From the NCBI RefSeq assembly GCF_000770675.1, contig NZ_AVBG01000003.1:248001-312000 (forward strand): a stretch of DNA of 64,000 bases, in the 5' to 3' direction. A program made the translations under genes and the position numbers. Position 1 is the stretch's first letter. Every line of letters begins with the position of its first letter. The notes under the pieces were generated by a model that saw only the letters and a program-made list of their open reading frames with translations, was not told the origin of the DNA and ran no database searches. Shown in pieces: positions 1 through 7,741 of the stretch. The stretch comes from Pontibacillus chungwhensis BH030062. Its GTDB lineage: Bacteria > Bacillota > Bacilli > Bacillales > BH030062.

Positions 1-9
1 GCGAGTCAT
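1..9 (-). CDS. Start of a divergent gene (partial, only the first three codons)
   Basis: On the minus strand an AGGAGGG ribosome binding site (positions 14-20) is followed four bases later by ATG ACT CGC running out of the window. Only Met-Thr-Arg can be read, so the product is unknown. It shares its upstream region, including a perfect Fur box, with the reductase gene on the plus strand, so an iron-related function is possible but is inference only. Confidence 0.45.
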
Positions 10-47
10 ATGTACCCTCCTGATTTCAAAATTGTGCACAATTTATG

Positions 48-76
48 TTGATAATGATTATCACTAGCAGTACAAT
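48..76 (+). promoter_or_regulatory. Sigma-A promoter overlapped by a Fur box
   Basis: TGATAATGATTATCA (49-63) is a perfect 7-1-7 inverted repeat matching the Bacillus Fur box. It overlaps TTGATA (48-53), a good -35, which lies 17 bp before TACAAT (71-76), a good -10. Fur binding here should block RNA polymerase when iron is plentiful. The site lies between two divergent genes and may control both. Confidence 0.8.
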
Positions 77-143
77 GTAAACTATAATGCGAATGAGAAT
101 CGGTGTCAACTAGAAGTTTGTTTTTATAAAAGGAGTGGAACAC

Positions 144-1190
144 ATGCATAATGAAGAATGTTTTGACGTAACGATTATCGGCGGTGGTCCTGCCGGCTTA
201 TATTCTGCGTTCTATAGCGGATTGAGGGAGCTGAAAACAAAAATTATTGAATTCCAACCTCAGCTTGGTGGCAAGGTTCACGTCTACCCTGAGAAAATTG
301 TTTGGGATGTTGGAGGCTTGCTCCCCACTCCTGGTGTGAAACTAATTGAGAACCTTGTAGAGCAAGGGCTCTCATTTGACCCTGAGGTAGTTTTAGGGGA
401 AAAAGTAGATTCAATACAGAAAAACGCCGAAGGCTTATTTGAATTAACCTCTTCTTCTGGAACCGTGCATTATTCCAAAACGGTCATCGTCGCTGTAGGG
501 AGCGGGATTTTACAGCCACAAAAACTACAGATTGAAGGAGCTGAACGCTTTGAAGTTTCGAATCTTCACTACACGATTCAATCGTTAAAAGAATTTAAAG
601 ATAAAACCGTTCTTATTTCAGGAGGCGGTAACTCAGCCATCGATTGGGCGAACGAACTGACTCCAATCGCGAGGAAGGTGTACATATCTTACCGAAAAGG
701 AGAGCTAAAAGGACACGAAGCCCAAGTATCTCAACTGCTTGAAAGCTCAGCAACTTGTTTGTTACATACGGAAATTACGAAACTATGTACAGATGATGGA
801 CATCACATTGATACAGTGGAGCTTGTTAACCATAAAAGCGGTGACGCAATCTCGGTAGATGTGGATGAAGTTCTCATCAATCATGGCTTCGACCAGGATG
901 CATCCCTTCTTGATCACAGCCCCCTCCCTGTTGAGCGGAAAGATCATTATTTTATTGCAGGGAATGAAAACAGTGAGTGCTCGATCCCAGGAATGTATGC
1001 AGCAGGAGATATATTAGCTCACGAGGGGAAGCTAAATCTCATTGCCGGTGCCTTCCAGGATGCTGCCAATGCTGTGAATAAAGCGAAGCAATACATTCAA
1101 CCAGACGCAACGGCTAAGGCGATGGTGTCTTCTCATAATGCGATTTTTAAGGAAAAGAATAAGGATATTGTAGAGAGTCTTGTGAGGTAG
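144..1190 (+). CDS. Ferredoxin/flavodoxin--NADP+ reductase, YcgT/YumC type
   Basis: A cytoplasmic FAD- and NADPH-binding reductase of the thioredoxin-reductase-like family that passes electrons from NADPH to ferredoxin or flavodoxin. The FAD motif IIGGGPAGLYSA is at the N-terminus and the NADPH motif SGGGNSAIDWA in the middle. The redox CxxC of true thioredoxin reductase is absent, and the C-terminal AAGDI.....LNLIAGAFQDA segment is typical of the family. An upstream GTG (135) lies inside the ribosome binding site AAGGAGTGG, so the ATG at 144 is the likely start. A Fur box over the promoter points to iron-starvation expression, as known for B. subtilis ycgT. Confidence 0.88.
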   Translation: MHNEECFDVTIIGGGPAGLYSAFYSGLRELKTKIIEFQPQLGGKVHVYPEKIVWDVGGLLPTPGVKLIENLVEQGLSFDPEVVLGEKVDSIQKNAEGLFELTSSSGTVHYSKTVIVAVGSGILQPQKLQIEGAERFEVSNLHYTIQSLKEFKDKTVLISGGGNSAIDWANELTPIARKVYISYRKGELKGHEAQVSQLLESSATCLLHTEITKLCTDDGHHIDTVELVNHKSGDAISVDVDEVLINHGFDQDASLLDHSPLPVERKDHYFIAGNENSECSIPGMYAAGDILAHEGKLNLIAGAFQDAANAVNKAKQYIQPDATAKAMVSSHNAIFKEKNKDIVESLVR

Positions 1191-1231
1191 CTAAGGGACC
1201 TTCTTATATGGCCTGGCAGTAGTTGGGGAGT

Positions 1232-1477
1232 GGCTCAAGCAGTGGCGAACGAGTGGCTCAAGTTATGAGTTTCTGACTCAAGTCCAGTCCATTGTGGCTC
1301 AACTTTTTAAGAAAACGGCTCATGTTTAATTTTTCTCGACTCAAGATTACCATTTCTGGCTTGTGTTGAACTTTATTGGCTCATGATTCGCTTTACTGGC
1401 TCATGTTTTCGCAATTCCGGCTCAAGCAAGTGCCCCACCTTTGACCAGTGACTCAAGCTGAGGGGTTCTGACTCCGA
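1232..1477. repeat. Array of 12 degenerate units with the word GGCTCA or GACTCA at about 21-bp spacing
   Basis: The word G(G/A)CTCA(A/T)G or a close variant starts at 1232, 1255, 1275, 1296, 1318, 1339, 1358, 1378, 1398, 1419, 1450 and 1470. Spacings are 23, 20, 21, 22, 21, 19, 20, 20, 21, 31 and 20. The bases between words are not conserved. This fills the gap between two convergent genes, and no gene is seen in it. Confidence 0.8.
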
Positions 1478-1518
1478 GTTCTTCTCCACGCACCGAGTAA
1501 AACTAAAACAATTCCAAC

Positions 1519-1546
1519 AAAAAAACCCGGCCTCAAAGCCAGGTCT
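1519..1546 (-). terminator. Rho-independent terminator of the Nudix gene
   Basis: On the minus strand ACCTGGC and GCCGGGT pair around a short loop and are followed by seven T residues. It begins right at the stop codon of the Nudix gene. Confidence 0.75.
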
Positions 1547-2163
1547 TATCGAATCATATGAATGAACGAACGCAGCACACGAGCTGTTAATCCCCAGATG
1601 ACACGGCCGTTATACTGATAGAAATATTCTTCATACTTCCGGGCTTGCCACTCGTAATCTTCGCCATTGCTAATTAAGTGATAAGGGAAGTCTGGATCAG
1701 GTTTGATCTCCATTTGGACATAATGCACGGTCGGGTCATGTTCTAAAAAGTATTGTAGAGGAACGGTAAATACTTCAGCTACTTCATCTGGATTTGGCTC
1801 TAGCTCTTTTTCTTCACAGTTAAGCAAGCCAACATACGCTTCAATCTTCATACCAAATGGCGAGATCATTTGACCAAAGGAATAGACATCGGTCATCGCA
1901 CCAGGACGAACGCCAAGCTCCTCCGATGCTTCTCGAACAGCCGTATGCAATGGACCTTGATCGTCACGATCCATTTTTCCGCCCGGGAAACAAACTTCAC
2001 CAGGCTGCCGCCTCATTGTATGAGAACGTACTTCAAACATAAGGTGGAGTTCATTTTCTTTTTCTATAATCGGTAAAAACAATGAGTACTTTTTCATTGA
2101 TTCTTCCCCGATAATAGTTGGGGTGTGTTGTTCTAATTTATCTTGAACGGTTTTCAGGTTCAT
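1546..2163 (-). CDS. Nudix hydrolase, CoA pyrophosphatase family (NudL/YeaB-like)
   Basis: Predicted to split coenzyme A or related nucleotides at the pyrophosphate. The family signature before the Nudix box is visible as EVRSHTMRRQPGEVCFPGGK (the L..R..R...G...FPGG pattern) and is followed by the box end REASEELG. At 205 residues it has the usual length. The ATG at 2163 has an AAAGGGGAG ribosome binding site. It is a single gene between array A and small membrane proteins. The CoA specificity is taken from the family and has not been shown here. Confidence 0.85.
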   Translation of the reverse strand: MNLKTVQDKLEQHTPTIIGEESMKKYSLFLPIIEKENELHLMFEVRSHTMRRQPGEVCFPGGKMDRDDQGPLHTAVREASEELGVRPGAMTDVYSFGQMISPFGMKIEAYVGLLNCEEKELEPNPDEVAEVFTVPLQYFLEHDPTVHYVQMEIKPDPDFPYHLISNGEDYEWQARKYEEYFYQYNGRVIWGLTARVLRSFIHMIR

Positions 2164-2234
2164 GAATTCTCCCCTTTCCCTACATATCTACTATAGCATG
2201 TTTTAATGGATCCCCCATTCTTTACGCTTAAAAT

Positions 2235-2266
2235 AAAAGGTGAAAGCCCTTTGGCTTTCACCCTTT
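2235..2266 (-). terminator. Terminator hairpin
   Basis: AAAGGTGAAAGCC and GGCTTTCACCCTTT form a long stem with a 3-base loop. It overlaps the stop codon of the 82-residue membrane protein gene and could also stop transcription arriving from the other side. Confidence 0.75.
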
Positions 2267-2513
2267 ATAAAGCGATGACAACAACAAATGTTGCCGCTAC
2301 AAGTCCAAGAATAGTACCTGTTACTTTCCTACCGCCGCTTCCCTTAAAGAAACTTGCGACTAGTACGAAGTAAAGAATAGTGGCAGATGCACTGAATATC
2401 AATCCTTCTACGATATAATGCATTTTGTAATGGTTAAAATAAGCTGCAAAATAAAGCAACCAAGATACGATGGCCACGCCACCAATGATATACAGAAATG
2501 TACGATCCTTCAT
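2265..2513 (-). CDS. Small membrane protein of unknown function (82 aa)
   Basis: Not recognised. Three hydrophobic segments fill most of it (about residues 6-26, 33-53 and 62-82), with a short basic turn GSGGRK before the last. The start ATG has a GAGG site at suitable distance (TGAGGACATTTAAATG). It has its own terminator, so it is probably transcribed alone or with the two membrane proteins just upstream on the same strand. Confidence 0.6.
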   Translation of the reverse strand: MKDRTFLYIIGGVAIVSWLLYFAAYFNHYKMHYIVEGLIFSASATILYFVLVASFFKGSGGRKVTGTILGLVAATFVVVIAL

Positions 2514-2662
2514 TTAAATGTCCTCATTTCTTCTCTAAGCTACTTCCGTTATTTTACCCATTTTCGTCACGAATGTCCATTCTTGTTCGTTTTTGGGCTA
2601 CTCCTCTCCTTGACTTCCATCCTGCTTACCTTTTTTATAAGAGGTTCCGTTCGTATTATCAG

Positions 2663-3016
2663 CTACATCTTAGAAATTCCGTGAACCATGTATGTAAATA
2701 ATATACTAAAAGTCGAGAAGCAACCTAGCACTACAGCTACAAATCGATTATGATTTACTTCTCTAATAGCACATAGGTTCCCAAGTATACCTAAAGCAAA
2801 ACTTTTCGAAAAGAAGTGCTCCCCACCCATTTGCTTATGAGGCTGCATGTATCCATTTATAAATAATAAAACCCAATGTACCACTAAAAAACAACAAACG
2901 AATAGTGTTAACTTCTTCGGGAAAGGCCCAAACCCTCTTTCTTCAATCGTCTCTAAAAGAACATTAAATAAGAACACAGAGATCACAATGAGTATAATAA
3001 GGAGCAAAATCGCCAT
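2663..3016 (-). CDS. Hypothetical membrane protein (117 aa)
   Basis: Not recognised. The sequence is dominated by hydrophobic stretches at about residues 2-22, 35-55, 70-84 and 92-112, suggesting four membrane helices. A strong GGGAGG site precedes ATG 3016. It lies head to tail with two other unknown small genes on the minus strand. No conserved motif was identified, so no function is proposed. Confidence 0.6.
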   Translation of the reverse strand: MAILLLIILIVISVFLFNVLLETIEERGFGPFPKKLTLFVCCFLVVHWVLLFINGYMQPHKQMGGEHFFSKSFALGILGNLCAIREVNHNRFVAVVLGCFSTFSILFTYMVHGISKM

Positions 3017-3055
3017 AAGCTAATCCTCCCTTCACATAAATGCTTGCATAGTTCA

Positions 3056-3361
3056 TTAATAATAGTGTTCTCGCGAGGTTTCTTCAAACACCTTCCAATG
3101 CCCATTCATTACAGAAGAGTTATATCTCATCACGATAAAGTATCTCTTAAGATCACCGTCTTTGGTCTGGATTAAGTAAGTATCAGACCCTCTGTAATCT
3201 ATATCAACAACCTCTAACCCTTTAAATTTACGATCTGAAGAAATAAAGGATTTAACAGCACCTTTCTCGTTAAATTCAGATAGTACGTTATAAGGACTAA
3301 ATATAGTAAGCCCTATGACAAGAAACAACAAACCAATTCCTGCAAGAACTTTCTTCCTCAC
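3056..3361 (-). CDS. Hypothetical membrane-anchored or exported protein (about 101 aa)
   Basis: Not recognised. The likely start is GTG 3361, preceded by AGAGGGGGAG. A longer frame to 3397 would put that ribosome binding site inside the gene. From the GTG the protein begins VRKKVLAGIGLLFLVIGLTI, a positively charged end plus one membrane helix or signal anchor, followed by a soluble domain with several Tyr and Lys residues facing outside. Neighbours give no functional clue. Confidence 0.55.
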   Translation of the reverse strand: MRKKVLAGIGLLFLVIGLTIFSPYNVLSEFNEKGAVKSFISSDRKFKGLEVVDIDYRGSDTYLIQTKDGDLKRYFIVMRYNSSVMNGHWKVFEETSREHYY

Positions 3362-3457
3362 AAAGACTCCCCCTCTATTTTGCATGTACTCCATCAAAAT
3401 CTAATTTCCAAATAATTTCTAACGAACATAACTTTATTATAAACAGATAATAATTTA

Positions 3458-3486
3458 TTGTAAATCAATAAATAAAGCATTATAAT
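3458..3486 (+). promoter_or_regulatory. Sigma-A promoter of the DUF2975-HTH pair
   Basis: TTGTAA (3458-3463), a 17-bp A/T-rich spacer and a perfect TATAAT (3481-3486), about 30 bp before the start codon at 3517. Confidence 0.7.
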
Positions 3487-3516
3487 GAGAGCATCATACA
3501 TAAAACGAGGTGCATT

Positions 3517-3993
3517 ATGAAACGAGCAACGACGGTCTTTTTAAAAGGATCCCTTATCCTGTTTGGCATCATTGTAGTTTCTTTAAGTTTATTCGCTCTT
3601 CCCCGGTTAGCTTCAGAAGCAGCACAATCTTATCCGGAGTTCAGCCATTTGCAGTATCCTGTATTAATCGGGATTAATTTAACGGTAGTCCCCTTTTTAA
3701 TGGCGCTTTATCAGGCGTATCAACTTTTACAACTAATTGAAGAGAAAACAGCCTTCTCTGAGCGAGCTGTTGAATTACTTCGGAAGATTAAATACGATGC
3801 CCTTATTATTATAGGAATGTATATTGTAGGAATGGTTATACTCATCACTCAAAGCGCTCTACAACCTGGCATTATCTTGATGTGGCTTGCCATCATCTTT
3901 GCCTGCCTAATTATTTCTGTCTTCTCTACCGTCTTGCAAGAATTGCTACAAAGTGCTGCAGATATAAAATCAGAAAACGACCTAACAGTTTGA
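3517..3993 (+). CDS. yoaS: DUF2975 membrane protein, YoaS-like
   Basis: An integral membrane protein of 158 residues with four hydrophobic segments (about 10-30, 50-70, 93-113 and 120-142). The middle YQAYQLLQLIEEKTAFSERAVELLRKIKYDA stretch between helices two and three, ending in RKIK, is the recognisable part of DUF2975. Its stop is 11 bp before a small XRE regulator. This DUF2975-HTH gene pair is conserved in Bacillus as yoaS-yozG. The membrane protein may sense a signal and control the regulator, but no mechanism is known to me. Confidence 0.78.
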   Translation: MKRATTVFLKGSLILFGIIVVSLSLFALPRLASEAAQSYPEFSHLQYPVLIGINLTVVPFLMALYQAYQLLQLIEEKTAFSERAVELLRKIKYDALIIIGMYIVGMVILITQSALQPGIILMWLAIIFACLIISVFSTVLQELLQSAADIKSENDLTV

Positions 3994-4004
3994 GGTGAAA
4001 TGAC

Positions 4005-4238
4005 ATGGCGATAATTATTAACATCGATGTGATGCTAGCGAAGCGAAAGATGAGTGTGACAGAGCTTTCTGAACGAGTTGGGATCACAATGGCGAATATG
4101 TCCATACTAAAAAACGGGAAAGCCAAGGCTATCCGCATAACCACGCTTGATGCGATTTGTAAAGCCCTTGATTGTCAGCCTGGTGACATTTTGGAGTACC
4201 AGGAAGATGAAGATGAAGATGAAGATGAAGCCGAATAA
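4005..4238 (+). CDS. yozG: XRE-family transcriptional regulator, YozG-like, with an acidic repeat tail
   Basis: A 77-residue DNA-binding protein that is one helix-turn-helix domain. MAIIINIDVMLAKRKMSVTE opens it, the recognition region is VGITMANMSILKNGKAKAIR, and LDAICKALDCQPGDILEY closes the fold as in YozG. The last 11 residues are almost only Glu and Asp, coded by a run of GAAGAT hexamers (4202-4230). The gene follows the DUF2975 membrane gene by 11 bp with a GAGGTG ribosome binding site, so the two are co-transcribed from the promoter at 3458. Confidence 0.82.
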   Translation: MAIIINIDVMLAKRKMSVTELSERVGITMANMSILKNGKAKAIRITTLDAICKALDCQPGDILEYQEDEDEDEDEAE

Positions 4239-4241
4239 AAC

Positions 4242-4272
4242 AAGAGCCACTCGCTAGACGAGTGGCTCTTTC
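4242..4272 (+). terminator. Terminator of the yoaS-yozG pair
   Basis: AAGAGCCACTCG and CGAGTGGCTCTT form a 12-bp stem with a 5-base loop and a short T run. The stem sits just after the yozG stop. Confidence 0.8.
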
Positions 4273-4275
4273 TAC

Positions 4276-4407
4276 TTTATGTAATCATCTTTAAGCACCT
4301 GAGGGTACAGTCCACTTCTTCACTTCTGCCGGTTTACCTTGCAACACCATCAGCAAATCATTATATTGATTCACACATACTCCGGATGCTCCCTTCCACT
4401 CATACAT
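4276..4407 (-). pseudogene. Remnant of a Nudix hydrolase N-terminus
   Basis: The minus-strand frame starts ATG 4407, two bases after the phosphatase stop, and reads MYEWKGASGVCVNQYNDLLM then VLQGKPAEVEE. This resembles the first strand of small Bacillus Nudix proteins. A second frame then gives WTVPSGA and a stop where the Nudix box should begin (normally WSVPSGG.E.GE). The catalytic box and the rest are missing, so the gene is frameshifted and truncated to about 40 codons by the yozG terminator. Confidence 0.55.
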
Positions 4408-4409
4408 GA

Positions 4410-4952
4410 CTAATCCTCTCCCCATATTCGTTCTACTATTCTGCTAGAAGGTATAATACGATAAACATCCGGGTTACTTAATCTCTTCCACTCTTCAAAT
4501 CCAAAGCTTTGGTCGAATTCTCCTACTATCAGGGACATCAAGTTTCCATGTGTGACAAGGATAATAGTCTTCCCTTCTCCCTGAAGCACCTCTTCAAAAA
4601 CAGACATAGCCCGCTCCGATGCGATACGACTAGATTCGCCTCCTTCATAAGTAAGCTCCCTGTCAGAGTATGTACGTTCTAACTTTTCTAACCAGTCTGC
4701 GAGAGGCTCACCACTTAAACGTCGTTCTTCAAGTCTCGCATCTTCTTCAATAGCTAGACGTTTCTCTCGCCCAAGAGGTTGGATTGACTGAATCGCACGT
4801 TTATATGGACTAGTGAGAATGCGATCTATTTCTTTATCTTGAAAAAACACCTGTAACTTCTGTGCTTGAACCATACCTTCTTTTGTTAGCGTAGCTTCTG
4901 GCTCCTGCCCTTCAGCTTTACAATGTCGTATGATATAAACTTCCTTATTCAC
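4410..4952 (-). CDS. Histidine phosphatase family protein (phosphoglycerate-mutase-like)
   Basis: A cytoplasmic phosphatase of 180 residues. The phosphohistidine motif is YIIRHCKAEG (residues 6-15), with Cys replacing the usual Gly of RHG. The second catalytic His is in LVTHGNLMSL near residue 140, and the SPYKRAIQS arginine motif is near residue 64. The substrate cannot be told from sequence. ATG 4952 has an AAAGGTG ribosome binding site. It lies two bases before a Nudix remnant, so the pair may once have formed an operon. Confidence 0.82.
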   Translation of the reverse strand: MNKEVYIIRHCKAEGQEPEATLTKEGMVQAQKLQVFFQDKEIDRILTSPYKRAIQSIQPLGREKRLAIEEDARLEERRLSGEPLADWLEKLERTYSDRELTYEGGESSRIASERAMSVFEEVLQGEGKTIILVTHGNLMSLIVGEFDQSFGFEEWKRLSNPDVYRIIPSSRIVERIWGED

Positions 4953-5210
4953 ACCTTTGCACCTCCCAAATTCACTACTACATACTTCTATGTTTTCATA
5001 CGATTACCTGCACGAACATACTTTTTCTGACAAAAAATGTGGTCCCTTTTACTCCAATCGAAAGAAGGATATTCTGTTAATCATTCCATTTATAACCAAG
5101 ACTTTTCAGCTATTCTGCTAGTGAATATGGACGAATTCACGTATTTCTGAAAGGTCTTTTAACAGAACAAGAAGAAGTGAACGCGTACAGACTTAAAGGA
5201 GGAATGACAA

Positions 5211-6263
5211 ATGAAACGAAAATTAGTGACACTTACTTTAGCAGGAGCTTTAATAACTTCAACAGGTGCTTTCGCTAACACCAGCACTATTATTGCAGGA
5301 GAAAACGGACCAAACGGACCGAACTACAACGGGAACGAAACCATTAAAAATGAGCGTCTGCATTCATATGAAGAAATGTCTGACCTTCTTCAAAAGCTTG
5401 ATCAAAAATCAGAAGCACTTGAACTAGAGGTATTTGGACAATCTGTCAAAGAACGCGATTTGTATCTTGCGAAGTTTGGAATGAACGAAGACAATCCAAC
5501 GATCCTTTTCCTTACCCAACAACACGGGAATGAGACCTTAACAACTGAGGGAGCACTTCAACTGATCAAATACTTAACAAACAACAGTAAAGAAGTGAAA
5601 CATATCATAGACAACGTGAATATTCTTGTAGCCCCAAGACTAAATGTTGACGGTGCTGAAGGAGACGTTAACTTCTCATTAGATGATTACGTTTCAGGTA
5701 CACATACAAGGTACAATGCGAATGGTGTTGACTTAAACCGCGACCACGTTGACCGAAAACAACCAGAAACGAAAGCTTTACACGAGAATGTTTTACAGAA
5801 ATATAGTCCAGACTATATGATTGATCTACACCATCAAGGTACACAAACGACTCTTGGTGACACAGGTGAACTTGTATCAGGTTCAATTCTTTATCCAACG
5901 AATGCTGAAGTAGAAGAGGAAGTTAGAGAGCAATCAAAGAAACTAGGAGCTGTCGTATACAACGCTGTTGACTCAAAAGGATACGAATTATTATCAAAAT
6001 ATCCTGGCGGAACTGCTCAAACGATTAGCCGAAATGGGCTGGCTGCTGAATACGGAATTTCTACTCTATTATTTGAGATGAGAGGCATGGCTGACCATTA
6101 CCGTGAAGATTACGTTTTAGGCCAGAAAAGTAACGGATATTTGATTCAACAAGCTGTTGTAGCTATGAAATCTACACTAGAAGCTTTAGCTGATGATACA
6201 TTAGAATCCACTGACGCCTCCTTTTGGGAAACGCTTCCTGAAAGCAACTATTCCGGAGAATAA
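5211..6263 (+). CDS. Secreted M14-family zinc carboxypeptidase
   Basis: An exported metallopeptidase of 350 residues. A signal peptide (residues 1-22, MKRKLVTLTLAGALITSTGA then FA) is followed by the catalytic domain. The zinc ligands are His and Glu in TQQHGNETLTTEG and His in DYMIDLHHQG. LNRDHVD provides the substrate-binding Asn-Arg pair and LLFEMRGMADHYR the C-terminal catalytic Glu. It should trim peptides outside the cell. The start has an AAAGGAGG site. It is a single gene with its own terminator. Confidence 0.85.
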   Translation: MKRKLVTLTLAGALITSTGAFANTSTIIAGENGPNGPNYNGNETIKNERLHSYEEMSDLLQKLDQKSEALELEVFGQSVKERDLYLAKFGMNEDNPTILFLTQQHGNETLTTEGALQLIKYLTNNSKEVKHIIDNVNILVAPRLNVDGAEGDVNFSLDDYVSGTHTRYNANGVDLNRDHVDRKQPETKALHENVLQKYSPDYMIDLHHQGTQTTLGDTGELVSGSILYPTNAEVEEEVREQSKKLGAVVYNAVDSKGYELLSKYPGGTAQTISRNGLAAEYGISTLLFEMRGMADHYREDYVLGQKSNGYLIQQAVVAMKSTLEALADDTLESTDASFWETLPESNYSGE

Positions 6264-6271
6264 ACCATACC

Positions 6272-6304
6272 AAAACGAGCCCTTGTGAATAGGGGCTCGT
6301 TTTA
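6272..6304 (+). terminator. Terminator of the carboxypeptidase gene
   Basis: AAAACGAGCCC and GGGGCTCGTTTT form the stem, with T residues at the 3' end. Confidence 0.8.
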
Positions 6305-6345
6305 CTTTCATGCGACTTCTCACCTCCCTTATTCCATGTTTATAC

Positions 6346-6382
6346 AAAAAAAGCAAGCACTCATTAGGGAGTGCTTGCTCTA
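6346..6382 (-). terminator. Terminator of the LysM/SleB hydrolase gene
   Basis: AGCAAGCACTC and GAGTGCTTGCT form an 11-bp stem followed on the minus strand by a run of T residues. Confidence 0.8.
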
Positions 6383-6390
6383 TTCATCTA

Positions 6391-6972
6391 TTATTTCATG
6401 AATACGTGATCACCAATAACAGTGGTAACCTCTCGTTGACTTAAATAGTCACTTTGTGCTTTATCAGGGTTATAGAAAAAGAGAGAGTCATTGTCATAAC
6501 CTTGATAGTCAAGAGCTTCTTCAACAGCACGCTTCGATTCAGCGCTAGCGGCTTCTTTAATGGTTCCATTTAACACAGGAGAAAACTGAATCCCATCGTG
6601 AATGACACTATGAATGGAATTAGGGAAAAGATCACTTTCAACACGGTTCAAGACAACCGTAGCTACGGCTACTTTTCCTGCATAGCTCTCCCCCTTAGCC
6701 TCTGCTTCAACAAGGCGACTCAATAAATCTCTTTCATAGCCATTAGGAACGACAGGAAGCTTCAACTGTTCTCCAGCATGAATAGTGGACTCACCCTTAT
6801 CATTCATCTCCTGAAGTTGTTTGTAAGATACTCCATATTTCGTTGCGATTTTATATATAGATTCGCCTTTTTGGACGGTATGAGTGTTGGCATGAGCTTC
6901 ACTTTGGCCTGGGAATGAAAAAGCGAAAATGGAACAAGTAATAGTTGCAATAATTCCTAATTTCTTTAACAC
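6391..6972 (-). CDS. LysM-SleB (Hydrolase_2) cell wall hydrolase
   Basis: An exported peptidoglycan hydrolase of about 193 residues. The GTG at 6972 follows a TTGGAGG site; the longer frame to 7038 lacks one. A signal peptide is followed by one LysM domain (HTVQKGESIYKIATKYGVSY...LKLP). Next is a SleB/CwlJ-type domain starting LLSRLVEAEAKGESYAGKVA, with the catalytic Glu in EAEAKGE and the VATVVLNRV motif. Such proteins act on the spore cortex or the vegetative wall. Closest in layout to B. subtilis YkvT/SleB, but the role here is not decided. Confidence 0.82.
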   Translation of the reverse strand: MLKKLGIIATITCSIFAFSFPGQSEAHANTHTVQKGESIYKIATKYGVSYKQLQEMNDKGESTIHAGEQLKLPVVPNGYERDLLSRLVEAEAKGESYAGKVAVATVVLNRVESDLFPNSIHSVIHDGIQFSPVLNGTIKEAASAESKRAVEEALDYQGYDNDSLFFYNPDKAQSDYLSQREVTTVIGDHVFMK

Positions 6973-7147
6973 GTTGTATCGACCTCCAAGTTGCTGTTTT
7001 CTGATATTAAGGTAACACAAGAGTTCACCTGTTTTCACTATTAATTGTTGCCACTACTGGAAGAGATAGCCGAAGATAGAAAGGATGGGAACCCCTAGGC
7101 CACAAGTTGCATAGTTTATATGGACATTGGCCTAAGGAGGAAATCGA

Positions 7148-7390
7148 ATGTATTATCAACACACAGACTGGCGTGAAGGGTGGATGACCCCGCAATATCA
7201 GACATTAGTAGATCCTTTTGTCATTCAACGCCTTCAATCCGTAGTGGGGAATGAATTAATCATCGAAACAACAAAAGATACGACAAGAGGAACCTTAACA
7301 GAAGTACAGCCCGATCATATTGTACTTCAGATCGGAGATTCAACATTTTTCATACGTATTCAACAAATTGTCTCGATTATGCCTTTATAA
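7148..7390 (+). CDS. DUF2642 protein, YuzF-like
   Basis: A small cytoplasmic protein of 80 residues. The core VDPFVIQRLQSVVGNELIIE followed by GTLTEVQPDHIVLQ and a closing FIRIQQIVSIMPL matches the LSm/Hfq-like beta-barrel of DUF2642 proteins, including B. subtilis YuzF. Several family members are spore-associated and their biochemical role is unknown. AAGGAGG lies 7 bp before the ATG. A weak hairpin (TAGGCCA 7096-7102 with TGGCCTA 7128-7134) lies just upstream of the ribosome binding site. Confidence 0.7.
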   Translation: MYYQHTDWREGWMTPQYQTLVDPFVIQRLQSVVGNELIIETTKDTTRGTLTEVQPDHIVLQIGDSTFFIRIQQIVSIMPL

Positions 7391-7508
7391 CTATAATGGA
7401 ATCAATCTATCATATTACACGTAACCCCAAAAGGACTCTAACTAAGAGTTTAAAGCCTTTTTTGTTGCTCATGCTAGTTGGTCTGCTTACTCTAAAAATT
7501 CTAACCAC

Positions 7509-7681
7509 GGTCCGTTTATCTATATATGATAGGGCTGGCTGGAGGACTGCTAGACTCCCGCGGGAATAGGAGCCTAGGGAAGACCCCGGAGAGAGCGATA
7601 GCGAACGAGGAGGCTTCACAGCTCCCCGCAGGAAAGCGAGTGGTCCTCCAGCCAGCCCAAGCACTTTTACCGTAACGGACC
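7509..7681. repeat. R1 palindromic intergenic element, copy a
   Basis: Outer arms GGTCCGTT (7509-7516) and AACGGACC (7674-7681) enclose perfect 16-bp inner arms GGGCTGGCTGGAGGAC (7532-7547) and GTCCTCCAGCCAGCCC (7643-7658). The core carries ACTCCCGCGGGAA, AGGAGCCTAGG, AGACCCC, GCGAACGAGGAGGCT and GGAAAGCGAGTGG, words shared with the other copies. It lies between yuzF and the MFS gene and contains no gene. Confidence 0.85.
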
Positions 7682-7705
7682 ACCTCCAATACAAAGACAT
7701 TACTA

Positions 7706-7735
7706 AAGACGCTCCCTATGAATAGGAAGCGTCCC
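7706..7735 (-). terminator. Terminator of the MFS transporter gene
   Basis: GACGCTCCCTAT and ATAGGAAGCGTC form a 12-bp stem just after the stop; the T run is short. Confidence 0.65.
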
Positions 7736-7741
7736 ACCGAG

